A stretch of DNA of 64,000 bases from Tetragenococcus osmophilus (GCF_003795125.1 NZ_CP027783.1:1736001-1800000), one strand, 5' to 3'; positions 17,799-26,988 are shown, counted from the stretch's first letter. Numbers and translations are program-made. Notes: generated by a model from the letters alone, not told the origin.

Positions 17799-18809
17799 AT
17801 GGTAAATATTTGTCTCATTGGCACTGGGCGAGCGGGAATGATTCATGGCAGAAACATGGCTGGAAAAATCAAAAACGCGCGACTGATTGCTTTGTGTGAC
17901 CCCATGGAAGAAAATCTGCAGAAGGCTCAATCAGAACTAGCTGTAAAATATGTTTATCGCAACTATCGTGATGCTTTAGCAAATGATGAAATTGACGCCG
18001 TTGTAATTGTGACACCAACAGCTTATCACAAAGAAATTGCCATTGCGGCGGCACAAGCGAAAAAGCATATTTTGTGTGAAAAGCCTCTTACTATGGATGA
18101 ACAAGAATGTAAAGAAATTATAGCTGCTGCAAAGACGAATAATGTGAAGTTGCAAGTAGGCTTTATGCGTCGCTTTGATGCGAACTTTCAAGAAGCAAAA
18201 AAAGTAGTCGATGAGGGCGCTATTGGGGATGTGACCTTAATTAAATCGTTGACACACGGGCCAAGCCAGCCCAAAGAATGGATGTATGATATTTCGATTA
18301 GCAGTGGTCCCATCGGCGAAGTAAATAGTCATGACTTAGATACTTTAAGATGGTTTGCAAATGACGAAGTTGCCAGCATCTATGCTATTGGAGGGAATTT
18401 CCGATCACCTGAAGTAAAAGAAAATTATCCTGATTACTATGACACAGTATCAATGAATATAAAATTTAAAAGTGGTATTTTAGGAGCAATTGATGGTGCG
18501 CAATATGTACAATACGGTTATGACGCACGGGCAGAAGTTTTGGGAACTAAAGGAAGTATTTTAATTGGTGAACAAGGAAAAAATAATGTACTGATTGCTC
18601 AACAGAATCATCAAATGACACGTTCTACCATGAATAGTTGGACTCACCTTTTTCGTGAAGCTTATGTCGCTGAGGATCAAGCATTTGTTGATTGTATTTT
18701 GGAAGATACTACGCCTTTAGTTACCGGCTATGATGGAATGATGGCTGTTAAGTTAGTCCATGCAGGTTTAACTTCCTTATTGAATAACCGAATTGAATAC
18801 GTATCATAG
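17799..18809 (+). CDS. Gfo/Idh/MocA-family dehydrogenase
   Basis: A 336-residue NAD(P)-dependent oxidoreductase beginning immediately after the deoC stop codon. The Rossmann motif is ICLIGTGRAGMIHGRNM; the catalytic Lys is in CEKPLTM; and the C-terminal domain contains SHDLDTLRWFANDEV, where inositol-type enzymes have HD-D. It resembles inositol 2-dehydrogenases and sugar-acid dehydrogenases but shares only the general fold with the IolG at 15030. It is the second gene of the deoC operon and probably oxidises the cluster's sugar or polyol substrate. Confidence 0.85.
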   Translation: MVNICLIGTGRAGMIHGRNMAGKIKNARLIALCDPMEENLQKAQSELAVKYVYRNYRDALANDEIDAVVIVTPTAYHKEIAIAAAQAKKHILCEKPLTMDEQECKEIIAAAKTNNVKLQVGFMRRFDANFQEAKKVVDEGAIGDVTLIKSLTHGPSQPKEWMYDISISSGPIGEVNSHDLDTLRWFANDEVASIYAIGGNFRSPEVKENYPDYYDTVSMNIKFKSGILGAIDGAQYVQYGYDARAEVLGTKGSILIGEQGKNNVLIAQQNHQMTRSTMNSWTHLFREAYVAEDQAFVDCILEDTTPLVTGYDGMMAVKLVHAGLTSLLNNRIEYVS

Positions 18810-18826
18810 AGAAAGGAAAATGTGAA

Positions 18827-19870
18827 ATGAAGGCAGTACGACTTTACGGAAAAGAGAAAATCCAACTAGATGAAGTAACAAAACCTCAGGTCAGTGAAAA
18901 CGAAGTATTATTAAAAGTAAAAGCAGCTTCGCTTTGTGGTACGGATGTTCGTATGTATAAAAATGGTTATTCAGGCGTTGATGCGGATCATCCACTAACT
19001 TTAGGGCATGAAATTGCGGGAACTATTACAGAAGTAGGAAGCAAAGTTACTTCTTACAAAGTAGGGCAAAGAGTCGCTGTTGCGCCTAATATAGGCTGTG
19101 GTAACTGTGATCAGTGCGTCAGTGGGAACACCCATTTATGTGCCAATTACCAAGCTTTTGGTATTAATCTGGCAGGAGGATTTGCGGAATACTTAAAAAT
19201 CCCAACTTCCGCTGTTCAGCAAGGCAACATGACTCCTTTAGCAGATGCAACTTCTTTTGAACAGGCTGCGTTAATCGAACCCTTTAGTTGTGTATTTAAT
19301 GGGCAAAATATCGCTAATGTTTATTCGGGAGATACTGTCTTGATTATTGGCGGAGGCCCTATTGGCATTATGCATGCGATGTTGGCTTTTAGTAAAGGCG
19401 CCAGCCAAGTGATTTTAACAGATCACCATAAAAGTCGGTTGGAAGCAGCTAAAGAAATTTTGCCTGAACTAACAGTAGTAACAGGAGAAAATTTAGCTGA
19501 GAAAATTGCAAAAATTACCAATAATCGGGGCGTTGACTTATGTATCGTGGCAGCACCTTCACCTCAAGCACAAACGGAAAGCCTACAATATATGGCGGTA
19601 AATGGCCGTTTGCTTTTCTTCGGTGGTTTGCCAAAAGGTAGTGAAAATGTTCCATTAAATACTAACATTTTACATTATAAACAACTACGCATTTTTGGTT
19701 GCACTCGCGCCAGTCTCTCTTCTTATCGCACTTCTGAAAAATTAATTGCGAGCGGGCAAATTCCTATTGAACGACTAATTACAAATAAATATCCACTAGA
19801 AGAATTTGACCAAGCATTGAAAAATGCAGAGAATTCGGTTGGGTTGAAAAATGTGATTGTGTTTGAGTGA
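18827..19870 (+). CDS. Zinc-dependent alcohol dehydrogenase (sorbitol/threonine dehydrogenase type)
   Basis: A 347-residue medium-chain dehydrogenase. The catalytic zinc ligands are in SLCGTDVRMY and GHEIAGTITEVG, and the structural zinc loop has four Cys in GCGNCDQCVSGNTHLC. The NAD-binding Rossmann segment is VLIIGGGPIGIMHAMLAF. These enzymes oxidise polyols such as sorbitol, galactitol or threonine. Start follows AGAAAGGAAAA, 17 bases after the preceding gene, so it is the third gene of the deoC operon. Two dehydrogenases and an aldolase together suggest stepwise oxidation and cleavage of a polyol or deoxysugar. Confidence 0.85.
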   Translation: MKAVRLYGKEKIQLDEVTKPQVSENEVLLKVKAASLCGTDVRMYKNGYSGVDADHPLTLGHEIAGTITEVGSKVTSYKVGQRVAVAPNIGCGNCDQCVSGNTHLCANYQAFGINLAGGFAEYLKIPTSAVQQGNMTPLADATSFEQAALIEPFSCVFNGQNIANVYSGDTVLIIGGGPIGIMHAMLAFSKGASQVILTDHHKSRLEAAKEILPELTVVTGENLAEKIAKITNNRGVDLCIVAAPSPQAQTESLQYMAVNGRLLFFGGLPKGSENVPLNTNILHYKQLRIFGCTRASLSSYRTSEKLIASGQIPIERLITNKYPLEEFDQALKNAENSVGLKNVIVFE

Positions 19871-19932
19871 TGGCCTGTTTGCAAAAAATCCCAGAGAAAA
19901 AATGAATTTTCCTTCCCTAAAATTGTAAAAAC

Positions 19933-20178
19933 GGATAATGAGTTTAGAAAGTGTTACTCAAGAATAGAATATTGGATAATGAAATAAGGAAGTGTTATTC
20001 AATAATGAAATATTGGATAATGAAATAAGAAAGTATTATTCAAAAAATGGAATGTTGGATAATAAAATAAGGAAGTGTTATTCAAAAACAGGATATTGGG
20101 TAATAAAATAAGAAAGTATTATTCAAAAATGGGATATTGGATAATAAAAAGCATAAATACTATTCAAAAATAGCTCGT
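19933..20178. repeat. Six tandem 41-bp repeats with internal inverted repeat (locus 1)
   Basis: Units start near 19933, 19974, 20015, 20057, 20098 and 20139, giving a 41-42 bp period. Each unit opens with GGATAAT or GGGTAAT and contains GTGTTATTCA or GTATTATTCA. ATTATTCAA of one unit and TTGGATAAT at the next boundary form a 9-bp stem with one T-G wobble and a 10-base loop. The array fills the space between two convergent genes. No coding frame is evident. Confidence 0.85.
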
Positions 20179-20245
20179 AAGATAACTTTTATCCGAAAAA
20201 TCTAATTTTATAAGCTAACAGTTCACTTAACTGATAAGCGAACTG

Positions 20246-20995
20246 TTAGCTTTCTTCTACTCTCAACGCATATGAATCCAACAACACCCGAGTCAAAATT
20301 GCTAACGGTAACCTCGAACGCACTTCATAATCTGGAAAAAATGACCCTTCTGATTTAAAACCGACAAATGGAATTTCAATGTAAGACATCAGACTTGAAT
20401 AACGATTTGCCGTTATTAAAATCGTACCAATTTCTAAGTTATAACAGTTTTCAGCGGCCGTTACTAGTTCTCTTGTTTCTCCATTAAGTGATATAAAAAT
20501 AACAATATCATCGCTGGTTAGTTTATTACTTATCGTTTTGATGATTTCTGGATCAGCATGTAATTCGCAATATTTGCCAGTTAACTGAAATTTCACCATC
20601 ATCTCTTGAGCTGTCATTTCTGAAAATCCTCGCGCGAAAATAATAACGTGCTTTGCTGCTTTTACCCTTTGAATCGCATCTTCAATATTTCCTAATTCGA
20701 TCATATTAATCGTACGGTTAACTTCATATTCATTTTTTAAAATGGCGGTTCGTATGCCTTGATCGACTTTATCTAATGCTGAAAAGTTAATATCATTATA
20801 AGACATTTCTTTTAAATGGTGTTTAAAGGCTGTGAATCCCTCATAGCCTTTTTTCTTCATTGTACGGACGATCGTTGCGGTTGAAACATTGGCCAATTCG
20901 CTTAATTTAATGATGGAGTAGTTCGGGATTGTTTGTATGTTTTCTTGCATAAAGTCCCAAACATATTGTTCTGAATCACTTAATTTTTTATCCAT
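20246..20995 (-). CDS. RpiR/MurR-family transcriptional regulator
   Basis: A 249-residue regulator with an N-terminal helix-turn-helix (SIIKLSELANVSTATIVRTM, then KKKGYEGFTAFKHHL) and a C-terminal SIS domain that binds a sugar phosphate (VIIFARGFSEMTAQEM, IVIFISLNGETRELV). The start at 20995 follows AAGGAGCG; the longer in-frame extension lacks support. It is divergent from the kinase/PTS/LacD operon at 21152 and is the obvious local regulator, likely sensing a phosphorylated ketohexose made by that operon. Confidence 0.9.
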   Translation of the reverse strand: MDKKLSDSEQYVWDFMQENIQTIPNYSIIKLSELANVSTATIVRTMKKKGYEGFTAFKHHLKEMSYNDINFSALDKVDQGIRTAILKNEYEVNRTINMIELGNIEDAIQRVKAAKHVIIFARGFSEMTAQEMMVKFQLTGKYCELHADPEIIKTISNKLTSDDIVIFISLNGETRELVTAAENCYNLEIGTILITANRYSSLMSYIEIPFVGFKSEGSFFPDYEVRSRLPLAILTRVLLDSYALRVEES

Positions 20996-21151
20996 GAATG
21001 CACGCTCCTTGTCATTCCTATCATAATATGAACCATGCGCTGCGTCTATTAAAAAGGGAAAAGATTGTAAAGGTTTTCTGTTACATGTCCTTATTTTGAA
21101 CACTTTTACATACTTATATGTTGCATAATAAAAAACAAGGAGGAAGTGGTG

Positions 21152-22078
21152 ATGGCATTTTATACTTGTACGTTAAATCTAGCAATTGATTTATTTATTG
21201 AAACAGATGAATTAAAACCTTTTGTCGTCAATCGAACAAAAGATGATGATATTCAGGCGAATGGAAAGGGTTTTAATGTCTCACTGGTTTTAAAAATGCT
21301 AGGTATTGATAGTACCGCACTAGGATTTCAAGCGGGCTTTACCGGCAATTACATTGAAGATTTTCTACACGAAAAACAAATCGATACTGGTTTTATTGAA
21401 GTTCCTGGGATGACACGGATCAATGTTTTTACGAAAGTTAATCAAACAAATGAAGAATACAAACTAGTCAACCGAGGTCCTAATGTTCCAGAAGAAGCTG
21501 TTCAATCTTTATTAGAACAAATCAATCGTTTGCAAGAAGGCGATTACTTATGTGTGTCTGGAAGTTTTCCGCAAGGTGTTTCTTCATCGATTTTAGTCGA
21601 TATGGCAAAAATTTGTCAGGACAGAAAAGTTCATCTAATTATCGATAGCAGTTATTTAGATGTGATGGATTGCTTATCTTATCAACCTTTTTTATTAAAA
21701 CCCAATGAAGAAGAATTAGCTTTGTGGTTTGACGCTGAAATTAATTCACAAGAAGACTATGTTTATTATGGCAATGAATTATTAAAAGCAGGAGCAGAAA
21801 ATGTCTTGATTTCTTTAGGCAGTGATGGTGCTGTTTTATTGAATAAAGAAGGCGTCTTTTTTGGAAATTCACCTAAAGGCGAAGTCGTTAATACAGCATG
21901 TTCTGGCGATACTTTACTAGGAACATTTTTGGCAGGAATTTTAAAAGAGAAAAATACGGAAGATAACTTAAAACTTAGTTTGGCAGCTGGCAGTTCTACG
22001 GCTTTTCGTAAGGGTTTAACAGATTTTTCAGATGTAGCTGAATTACAAAAACAAATTACCATTTTAAAAGAGGAGTGA
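21152..22078 (+). CDS. PfkB-family hexose-phosphate kinase (1-phosphofructokinase/tagatose-6-P kinase type)
   Basis: A 308-residue ribokinase-fold kinase of the LacC/FruK group. It begins FYTCTLNLAIDLFIETDELK and has GKGFNVSLVLKMLG, SGSFPQG, ISLGSDGAVLL and the catalytic segment TACSGDTLLGTFLAGIL with the base Asp. The start ATG at 21152 follows AAGGAGGAAG. Because the adjacent PTS is fructose-type and would deliver a 1-phosphate, and a tagatose-bisphosphate aldolase follows, the enzyme probably makes a ketohexose 1,6-bisphosphate, for example tagatose-1,6-bisphosphate. The exact sugar is inferred. Confidence 0.85.
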   Translation: MAFYTCTLNLAIDLFIETDELKPFVVNRTKDDDIQANGKGFNVSLVLKMLGIDSTALGFQAGFTGNYIEDFLHEKQIDTGFIEVPGMTRINVFTKVNQTNEEYKLVNRGPNVPEEAVQSLLEQINRLQEGDYLCVSGSFPQGVSSSILVDMAKICQDRKVHLIIDSSYLDVMDCLSYQPFLLKPNEEELALWFDAEINSQEDYVYYGNELLKAGAENVLISLGSDGAVLLNKEGVFFGNSPKGEVVNTACSGDTLLGTFLAGILKEKNTEDNLKLSLAAGSSTAFRKGLTDFSDVAELQKQITILKEE

Positions 22079-22084
22079 TACCTT

Positions 22085-23521
22085 ATGGCAAAGTACCAAA
22101 TTGTAGGGGCTACAGGTTGTCCTACCGGGATTGCCCATACTTATATGGCCCAAGAAGCTTTACAACAAGCGGCTGAAAATAAAGGCGTTAGCATTAAAAT
22201 CGAAACTCATGGACAAGTAGGAATTGAAAATGAACTAACAGCCCAAGAAATTGCGGACGCGGATGCGGTTATTATTGCAGCGGATAAGGATGTACAAAAA
22301 GGACGCTTTGCTGGCAAACAAGTGATCAATGTTGCGGTAGGCAGAGGAATTAAAGAAGCCGACCAATTAATTGATGACGCACTAGCAGGTAAAGGTGAAG
22401 TTTTAGAAGACGAAAATAAACAAGAAGAACAGTCAGAACAAACAGAAGGTCAAGGCGAAACAAAAAAAGCCAATAATATTGGTCGAAATATTTACAATAA
22501 CTTAATGAATGGTGTTTCGCACATGCTGCCATTTGTGGTTGCTGGTGGTATTTTGATGGCGGTTTCCTTTGCTATTTGGGGTGTTTATTCCGCAGAACCC
22601 GATAGTGCACAATATAATGAAACAGCTGCGATGATTAAAGGCATCGGCGATATGTCGATGGGATTAATGGTACCTGTTTTATCCGCTTATATTGCTGAAG
22701 GGATTGCGCAACGACCTGGTTTAGCCGTTGGTTTTGTCGGTGGTTTAATTGCCGATGATGGCGGAACTGGATTTTTAGGCGGTATCTTGTCTGGTTTTCT
22801 AGCCGGATATTTCATGCTAGCTTTGAAAAAATTACTAGCTAAGATGCCTAAATCATTAGACGGGTTAAAAGCTATTTTCCTTTATCCAGTTATTGGGGTT
22901 TCTGTAGTAGGTGTGACCATGTGGCTATTGAGTGGCCCCATGGAAGCGATCAATCAAGGAATGATGGACTTTTTAGTAAACTTTGAAGGATCGAATCCTT
23001 TAATTCTAGGGATCATTATTGGTTGTATGTCCGCTTTTGATATGGGAGGGCCGATTAATAAAGCTGCTTATGTCACTGGGACTTTTCTTTTAGCACAAGG
23101 AAATAGTGGTTTTATGGCTGGTGTTTCCGCAGCTTGTATTGCACCTCCATTGATTACCGGTTTTGGTGCACTATTTTTCGGTAAATATTTTGAAAAAAAT
23201 GACCGTAATGCTGGATTCGTTAATTTCATTTTGGGATCTACTCATATTACTGAAGGAGCGATTCCTTTTGCTACAAAAGACCCATTGCGAAACATTCCGA
23301 TCTTTATGCTAGGGTCTTCCATCGCAGCTGTATTGACTTACATGTTTAATGTGCAAGTACCAGCTCCTCATGGTGGTTTCCTAGTTTTGCCAGTCGTAAC
23401 AGGTAAGGTAGCGTGGGTTTCTTCCATTTTATTAGGATCAATTATTGCAGGATTGTTATTTGGATTTAAACAAAAAAGACTTGCAGCAAAAAACAACACA
23501 AAAGAAAGTGAGGCAGCATAA
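22085..23521 (+). CDS. PTS fructose-family IIBC
   Basis: A 478-residue permease of the fructose PTS family. Residues 1-100 form the IIB domain with phospho-Cys C12 in GATGCPTGIAHTYMA. An acidic, Gln-rich linker (about residues 105-130) leads to a polytopic IIC domain with MNGVSHMLPFVVAGGILM, DMGGPINKAAYV, HITEGAIPFATKDP and APHGGFLVLP. It is a member of the RpiR-controlled operon: RBS AGGAGTG, six bases after the kinase stop. IIA is a separate downstream protein. It is homologous to the broken IIBCA gene at the left edge of the window. Confidence 0.9.
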   Translation: MAKYQIVGATGCPTGIAHTYMAQEALQQAAENKGVSIKIETHGQVGIENELTAQEIADADAVIIAADKDVQKGRFAGKQVINVAVGRGIKEADQLIDDALAGKGEVLEDENKQEEQSEQTEGQGETKKANNIGRNIYNNLMNGVSHMLPFVVAGGILMAVSFAIWGVYSAEPDSAQYNETAAMIKGIGDMSMGLMVPVLSAYIAEGIAQRPGLAVGFVGGLIADDGGTGFLGGILSGFLAGYFMLALKKLLAKMPKSLDGLKAIFLYPVIGVSVVGVTMWLLSGPMEAINQGMMDFLVNFEGSNPLILGIIIGCMSAFDMGGPINKAAYVTGTFLLAQGNSGFMAGVSAACIAPPLITGFGALFFGKYFEKNDRNAGFVNFILGSTHITEGAIPFATKDPLRNIPIFMLGSSIAAVLTYMFNVQVPAPHGGFLVLPVVTGKVAWVSSILLGSIIAGLLFGFKQKRLAAKNNTKESEAA

Positions 23522-23979
23522 TGCAACAATATATTAAAGAAGAAAATATCTTTTTAAACCAAGACTTAACGACACAAGAGGACGTGCTTAGATTTTTAGC
23601 CGATCAAGCTGTTAACGCTGGTATTGCCACAGATGCAGATGCTATTTATCAAAAATTCAGCGAACGAGAAAAAGAAAGTACTACAGGAATGATGGATGGT
23701 TTTGCTATCCCTCATGCTAAAGAGAAATCGATAAAAGAAGCAGAAGTAATGATTGTTTATCCTAATTCAGGAATTGAGTGGGATAGCATGGATGGTAGCC
23801 TTTCTAAGTACATTATCGCTTTATTTGTACCAGATACAGAAGCGGGTTCAACACATTTGAACCTTTTGTCTACCCTTGCAAGATTGTTAATGAAAGCTCA
23901 AGTTACGGATAAATTAAAAAATGCCACATCCGCTGCTGAAATCGCAGAAGTATTAAATTCCAATATTGCTGAATCGTAA
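23521..23979 (+). CDS. PTS fructose-family IIA
   Basis: A 152-residue cytosolic IIA domain. The phospho-His is H65 in [19 protein letters not shown], the standard fructose/mannitol IIA signature, and the later [19 protein letters not shown] is also typical. Its ATG overlaps the IIBC stop by one base (TAATG), indicating translational coupling with the permease it phosphorylates. Confidence 0.92.
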   Translation: MQQYIKEENIFLNQDLTTQEDVLRFLADQAVNAGIATDADAIYQKFSEREKESTTGMMDGFAIPHAKEKSIKEAEVMIVYPNSGIEWDSMDGSLSKYIIALFVPDTEAGSTHLNLLSTLARLLMKAQVTDKLKNATSAAEIAEVLNSNIAES

Positions 23980-23996
23980 AAAGGAGACTATTAGTT

Positions 23997-24950
23997 ATGA
24001 ATAAACAAGAACATTTAAACCAACTTATGAATGAAGAAGGCATTATTAGTGCCTTAGCCATTGACCAACGCGGCGCCATAAAAAAAATGATTGCGCCTTA
24101 CAAAGAACCAGAAGGTAACGATATTTCTGATTTTAAGAGTTTAGTAGCAACGGAGCTAACGCCTTATACTTCTTCTATCCTGTTGGATCCGGAATATGGC
24201 TTACCAGCTGCAGGAAAAAAAGCCAAAAGTAGCGGTCTATTACTTGCTTATGAAAAATCAGGCTATGATGCGACAACGCCTGGTCGCTTACCTGACTTAC
24301 TTGATGTTTGGTCCGTCCACCGCTTAAAAGAAGCCGGTACCGATGCTTGTAAATTTTTACTCTATTATGACGTAGATGAAGATAAAGCAATCAACGATCA
24401 AAAACATGCTTTTATCGAACGAATTGGTGCCGAATGCGTGGCTGAAGATTTACCATTCTTTTTAGAATTAGTTTCCTATGATGCTTCTGGCTTAGACGTA
24501 AAAGGCGCGGACTACGCAAAAGCTAAACCGCATAAAGTCAATGAAATGATGAAAGAATTTTCTGCTGAAAAATACCACGTGGATGTATTAAAAGTAGAGG
24601 TACCAGTAAACATGACATTTGTTGAAGGTTATAGCGATGGTGAAGTTGTTTATAGCCAAGACGAAGCAGCGAAATATTTTGTTGAGCAATCTCAAGCAAG
24701 CCACCTACCATTTATTTTCTTAAGCGCAGGCGTATCAGCTGAATTATTTCGTGATACTTTACGTTTTGCTAAAGAAGCAGGCTCCACTTTTAACGGCGTT
24801 CTATGTGGAAGAGCCACATGGGCAGACGGCGTTCCTGTCTTTGTACAAGATGGTGAACAAGCCGCTATCGAGTGGTTACAAACTCAAGGCAAACAAAACA
24901 TTGACGAATTAAATGAAGTATTAAAGACAACTGCTACACCTATTAAATAG
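23997..24950 (+). CDS. lacD: Tagatose-1,6-bisphosphate aldolase
   Basis: A 317-residue class I aldolase of the LacD family, which splits tagatose-1,6-bisphosphate to dihydroxyacetone phosphate and glyceraldehyde-3-phosphate. Family features are [15 protein letters not shown] near the N-terminus, [10 protein letters not shown], and the Schiff-base Lys in [11 protein letters not shown]. Length is normal. Start follows AAAAAGGAGA. As the last gene of the operon and before a terminator, it completes a route of PTS uptake, second phosphorylation by the PfkB kinase, and cleavage. The lacAB isomerase genes of the lactose/galactose pathway are absent, which favours direct use of tagatose or a similar ketose. 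Confidence 0.9.
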   Translation: MNKQEHLNQLMNEEGIISALAIDQRGAIKKMIAPYKEPEGNDISDFKSLVATELTPYTSSILLDPEYGLPAAGKKAKSSGLLLAYEKSGYDATTPGRLPDLLDVWSVHRLKEAGTDACKFLLYYDVDEDKAINDQKHAFIERIGAECVAEDLPFFLELVSYDASGLDVKGADYAKAKPHKVNEMMKEFSAEKYHVDVLKVEVPVNMTFVEGYSDGEVVYSQDEAAKYFVEQSQASHLPFIFLSAGVSAELFRDTLRFAKEAGSTFNGVLCGRATWADGVPVFVQDGEQAAIEWLQTQGKQNIDELNEVLKTTATPIK

Positions 24951-24957
24951 AAGATAG

Positions 24958-25006
24958 TCAAGCTGGTTATTATGATTTGTTTTCATAGTAGTCAGCTTTT
25001 TTTTGT
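24958..25006 (+). terminator. Intrinsic terminator after lacD
   Basis: CAAGCTGGTTATTATGA pairs with TCATAGTAGTCAGCTTT, followed by eight Ts. Confidence 0.8.
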
Positions 25007-25042
25007 TTGTTTCCCATATAAGTTTTTGAAAAAGATATTTTT

Positions 25043-25089
25043 AGTACAAATATACTACATATTTCGTTAAAGTGTGGTATATTTGTACT
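25043..25089 (+). promoter_or_regulatory. 17-bp inverted repeat operator of the AbiE pair
   Basis: AGTACAAATATACTACA (25043-25059) and TGTGGTATATTTGTACT (25073-25089) are complementary at 16 of 17 positions, with 13 bases between. A TTGAAA/TATACT promoter overlaps the left arm and TATATT lies in the right arm. AbiEi antitoxins are known to repress their own operon by binding inverted repeats, and this repeat ends 17 bases before the abiEi start. Confidence 0.75.
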
Positions 25090-25106
25090 GAAACGAGGTG
25101 ATTGCT

Positions 25107-25694
25107 ATGAATAAATTATTATTAGAATTATTTGATAAATATCAAGGAACTTTAATTCGTTCTGATTTAGAAAAATATAATGTCAGCCCAAGTTCCTTGA
25201 CTAGAGCCATAAAAAATAATGAAGTTCAAAAAGTTGCAAACGGTGTATATACTTTAAGAAATTATTTTCCAGATGAATATTGGTATCGGCAAAGAAAGTT
25301 TTCTAAAGGAATATATTCTCATAAGTCAGCTTTAATTTTACATGATTTAACAGATCTAAATGCGGAAGAATATACAATGACGTTTCCACGAGGCTATAGT
25401 AATAAGAATTTGGAAAATTACTATATTCACTCTTACTATGTAAGTCCTGAAATTATGCCCCTTGATATTGAGAAAGTTAAAACCCCACGAGGAAATGAAG
25501 TTTGGGTCTATTCAAAAGAGAGAACGTTGGTGGATATCTGGAACCCAAAACTTAATTTTGATACAACGACCAGATTAGAAGCTTTGAAACGGTATATGGA
25601 TTTGCCAGATAAAAAATTCCATCATATCGCTATGTTGGAAAGGAAAATTGGGGAACGTGTTGAACTACGGCGAGCAATGGAGGTGTTACTGTAA
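25107..25694 (+). CDS. abiEi: AbiEi-type antitoxin (type IV toxin-antitoxin)
   Basis: A 195-residue protein with an N-terminal winged helix that begins LLLELFDKYQGTLIRSDLEK and includes SSLTRAIKNNEVQKVANGVY, typical of the AbiEi antitoxin domain. A C-terminal part with KTPRGNEVWVYSKERTLVDI matches the family. AbiEi represses the operon and counters the AbiEii nucleotidyltransferase. The start at 25107 follows GAGGTG. It directly abuts the toxin gene, and a large inverted repeat lies upstream, fitting autoregulation. Confidence 0.88.
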   Translation: MNKLLLELFDKYQGTLIRSDLEKYNVSPSSLTRAIKNNEVQKVANGVYTLRNYFPDEYWYRQRKFSKGIYSHKSALILHDLTDLNAEEYTMTFPRGYSNKNLENYYIHSYYVSPEIMPLDIEKVKTPRGNEVWVYSKERTLVDIWNPKLNFDTTTRLEALKRYMDLPDKKFHHIAMLERKIGERVELRRAMEVLL

Positions 25695-26543
25695 TTGAAA
25701 CGAAAACAACTAACAGATAAAGTGAGAAATTTAGCACAAAAAATGAATGTCCCAGCTGAATTGATCCGTCGTTATTATGTGCTGGAAAAAATATTGGAAT
25801 TGATTAGTACATCAAAATACAAAGAGAAGTTTATGCTGAAAGGCGGATTTTTGATCGGATCGTATATCGGATTAAAAAATCGAACGACCGTTGACATTGA
25901 TGATTCGGTGCGAAATATGAACTTAACGAAAACTGAAATATTCGATATATTTCAAGAATTATTTGCAACCCCCACTAAGGATGGGATAAAATTTCGTATT
26001 GTCGATATTAAAGAAATAAGAGAAGGTGATTTTTATCCTGGTTTTCGTGTACAAGTAAATTATAATGTTGATGGAATAAAAGACGGGGTAAAATTAGATA
26101 TTACAACTGGTGATAGAGTTCTTCCAGAGCTTGTATTACATCACCACCAGTTAATGTTTGAAGATGAAAAAATTGAAGTTTATGCTTATTCGATTGAACA
26201 AATTATAGGTGAAAAATTACAAACTATTTTTGCTCGTTCTGTATTAAATACACGCTCACGTGATTATTATGATATTTATATACTTACAAAATTTCATTCA
26301 TATGAAATCAACTACGCAAAATTGAGAAACTCTTTTTTTAATACGATGGAATCTCGCAAAACAGTAATGGATGCGTCTGAGTTTGAAGAAATTCTGGAAT
26401 TAATTGAAGCAGATAAAAGACAGAACGAACTATGGGAAGATTATTGTAAACAACATCTTTATGCTCAGGGTATTGCTTTTGAAGAGGTTTTAAATGCGAT
26501 TTACGAGTTATTGAATAAAATAAATTATGGTAAAGGCCGTTAG
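25695..26543 (+). CDS. abiEii: AbiEii-type nucleotidyltransferase toxin
   Basis: A 282-residue DUF1814 nucleotidyltransferase. Motif I lies in MLKGGFLIGSYIGLKNRTTV followed by DIDDS. Motif II is VKLDITTGD, motif III is in AYSIEQIIGEKLQTIFAR, and RDYYDIYIL is motif IV. Such enzymes halt growth, in characterised cases by adding nucleotides to tRNA, and give abortive phage infection. The TTG start follows GGAGGTG inside the end of abiEi with the usual one-stop adjacency. All catalytic motifs look intact, so the pair may be functional. Confidence 0.88.
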   Translation: MKRKQLTDKVRNLAQKMNVPAELIRRYYVLEKILELISTSKYKEKFMLKGGFLIGSYIGLKNRTTVDIDDSVRNMNLTKTEIFDIFQELFATPTKDGIKFRIVDIKEIREGDFYPGFRVQVNYNVDGIKDGVKLDITTGDRVLPELVLHHHQLMFEDEKIEVYAYSIEQIIGEKLQTIFARSVLNTRSRDYYDIYILTKFHSYEINYAKLRNSFFNTMESRKTVMDASEFEEILELIEADKRQNELWEDYCKQHLYAQGIAFEEVLNAIYELLNKINYGKGR

Positions 26544-26776
26544 TGTTAGTGATAGGGAACGAGAAAGCTTGTTTGAAAGAGGTATAATTTCTTTGTCACC
26601 AATATGTAAAATAAGATAGCGATAAGTATCGCTCCTCATTTACAATTTTCGCGTGGGATTGTAAAGTTCGCTACATGGTGAATGAAAGTTGACGAATCAA
26701 GCTAAACTATTCTTACTATTTTAAAAACATGAGAAATTAGCACTTCTATCTATACATGTAAGACGGTTACGTTGAT
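26544..26776. other. Intergenic stretch after abiEii with no recognised feature
   Basis: No open frame with a ribosome binding site and no clear hairpin with a T-run is seen before the terminator at 26777. A short imperfect hairpin around GATAGCGATAAGTATCGCTC (about 26616) may add to termination of the AbiE transcript. Confidence 0.4.
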
Positions 26777-26826
26777 ATAAAAAGCTGGTTACTATGAAAC
26801 TTAATTATAGCGGCCAGCTTTTTATA
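26777..26826 (+). terminator. Intrinsic terminator
   Basis: AAAAAGCTGG(TTACTAT) pairs with (ATAG)CGGCCAGCTTTTT. The stem ends in a T-run and resembles the terminator after lacD. Confidence 0.75.
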
Positions 26827-26865
26827 TGAGTTTAGTTAAATTAGCTCATTATTTTTTAAATTTTA

Positions 26866-26988
26866 TTGCTCTATTTTCTTCCGTGCAACAACACTTTCTC
26901 ATTTCTTTGTTCTATTTTCTCTCATACAACAACACTTTCTCATTTCTTTGTTCTATTTTCTCTCATACAACAATACTTTTTATTTCTT
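26866..26988. repeat. Three tandem 41-bp repeats (locus 2)
   Basis: Units start at 26866, 26907 and 26948. Units 2 and 3 share an identical first 26 bases, TTGTTCTATTTTCTCTCATA followed by CAACAA. The complement of a unit aligns without gaps to the 41-bp unit of locus 1 at about 27 of 41 positions, including GAAATRAGRAAGTGTTRTT. On the complement, TTGTTGTA and TAGAACAA form a 7-of-8 stem around a 10-base loop, as in locus 1. Confidence 0.8.

Noticed and set aside
19933-20178. CRISPR array
   Set aside because: The repeats are directly adjacent without unique spacers, vary between units and have no cas genes nearby.
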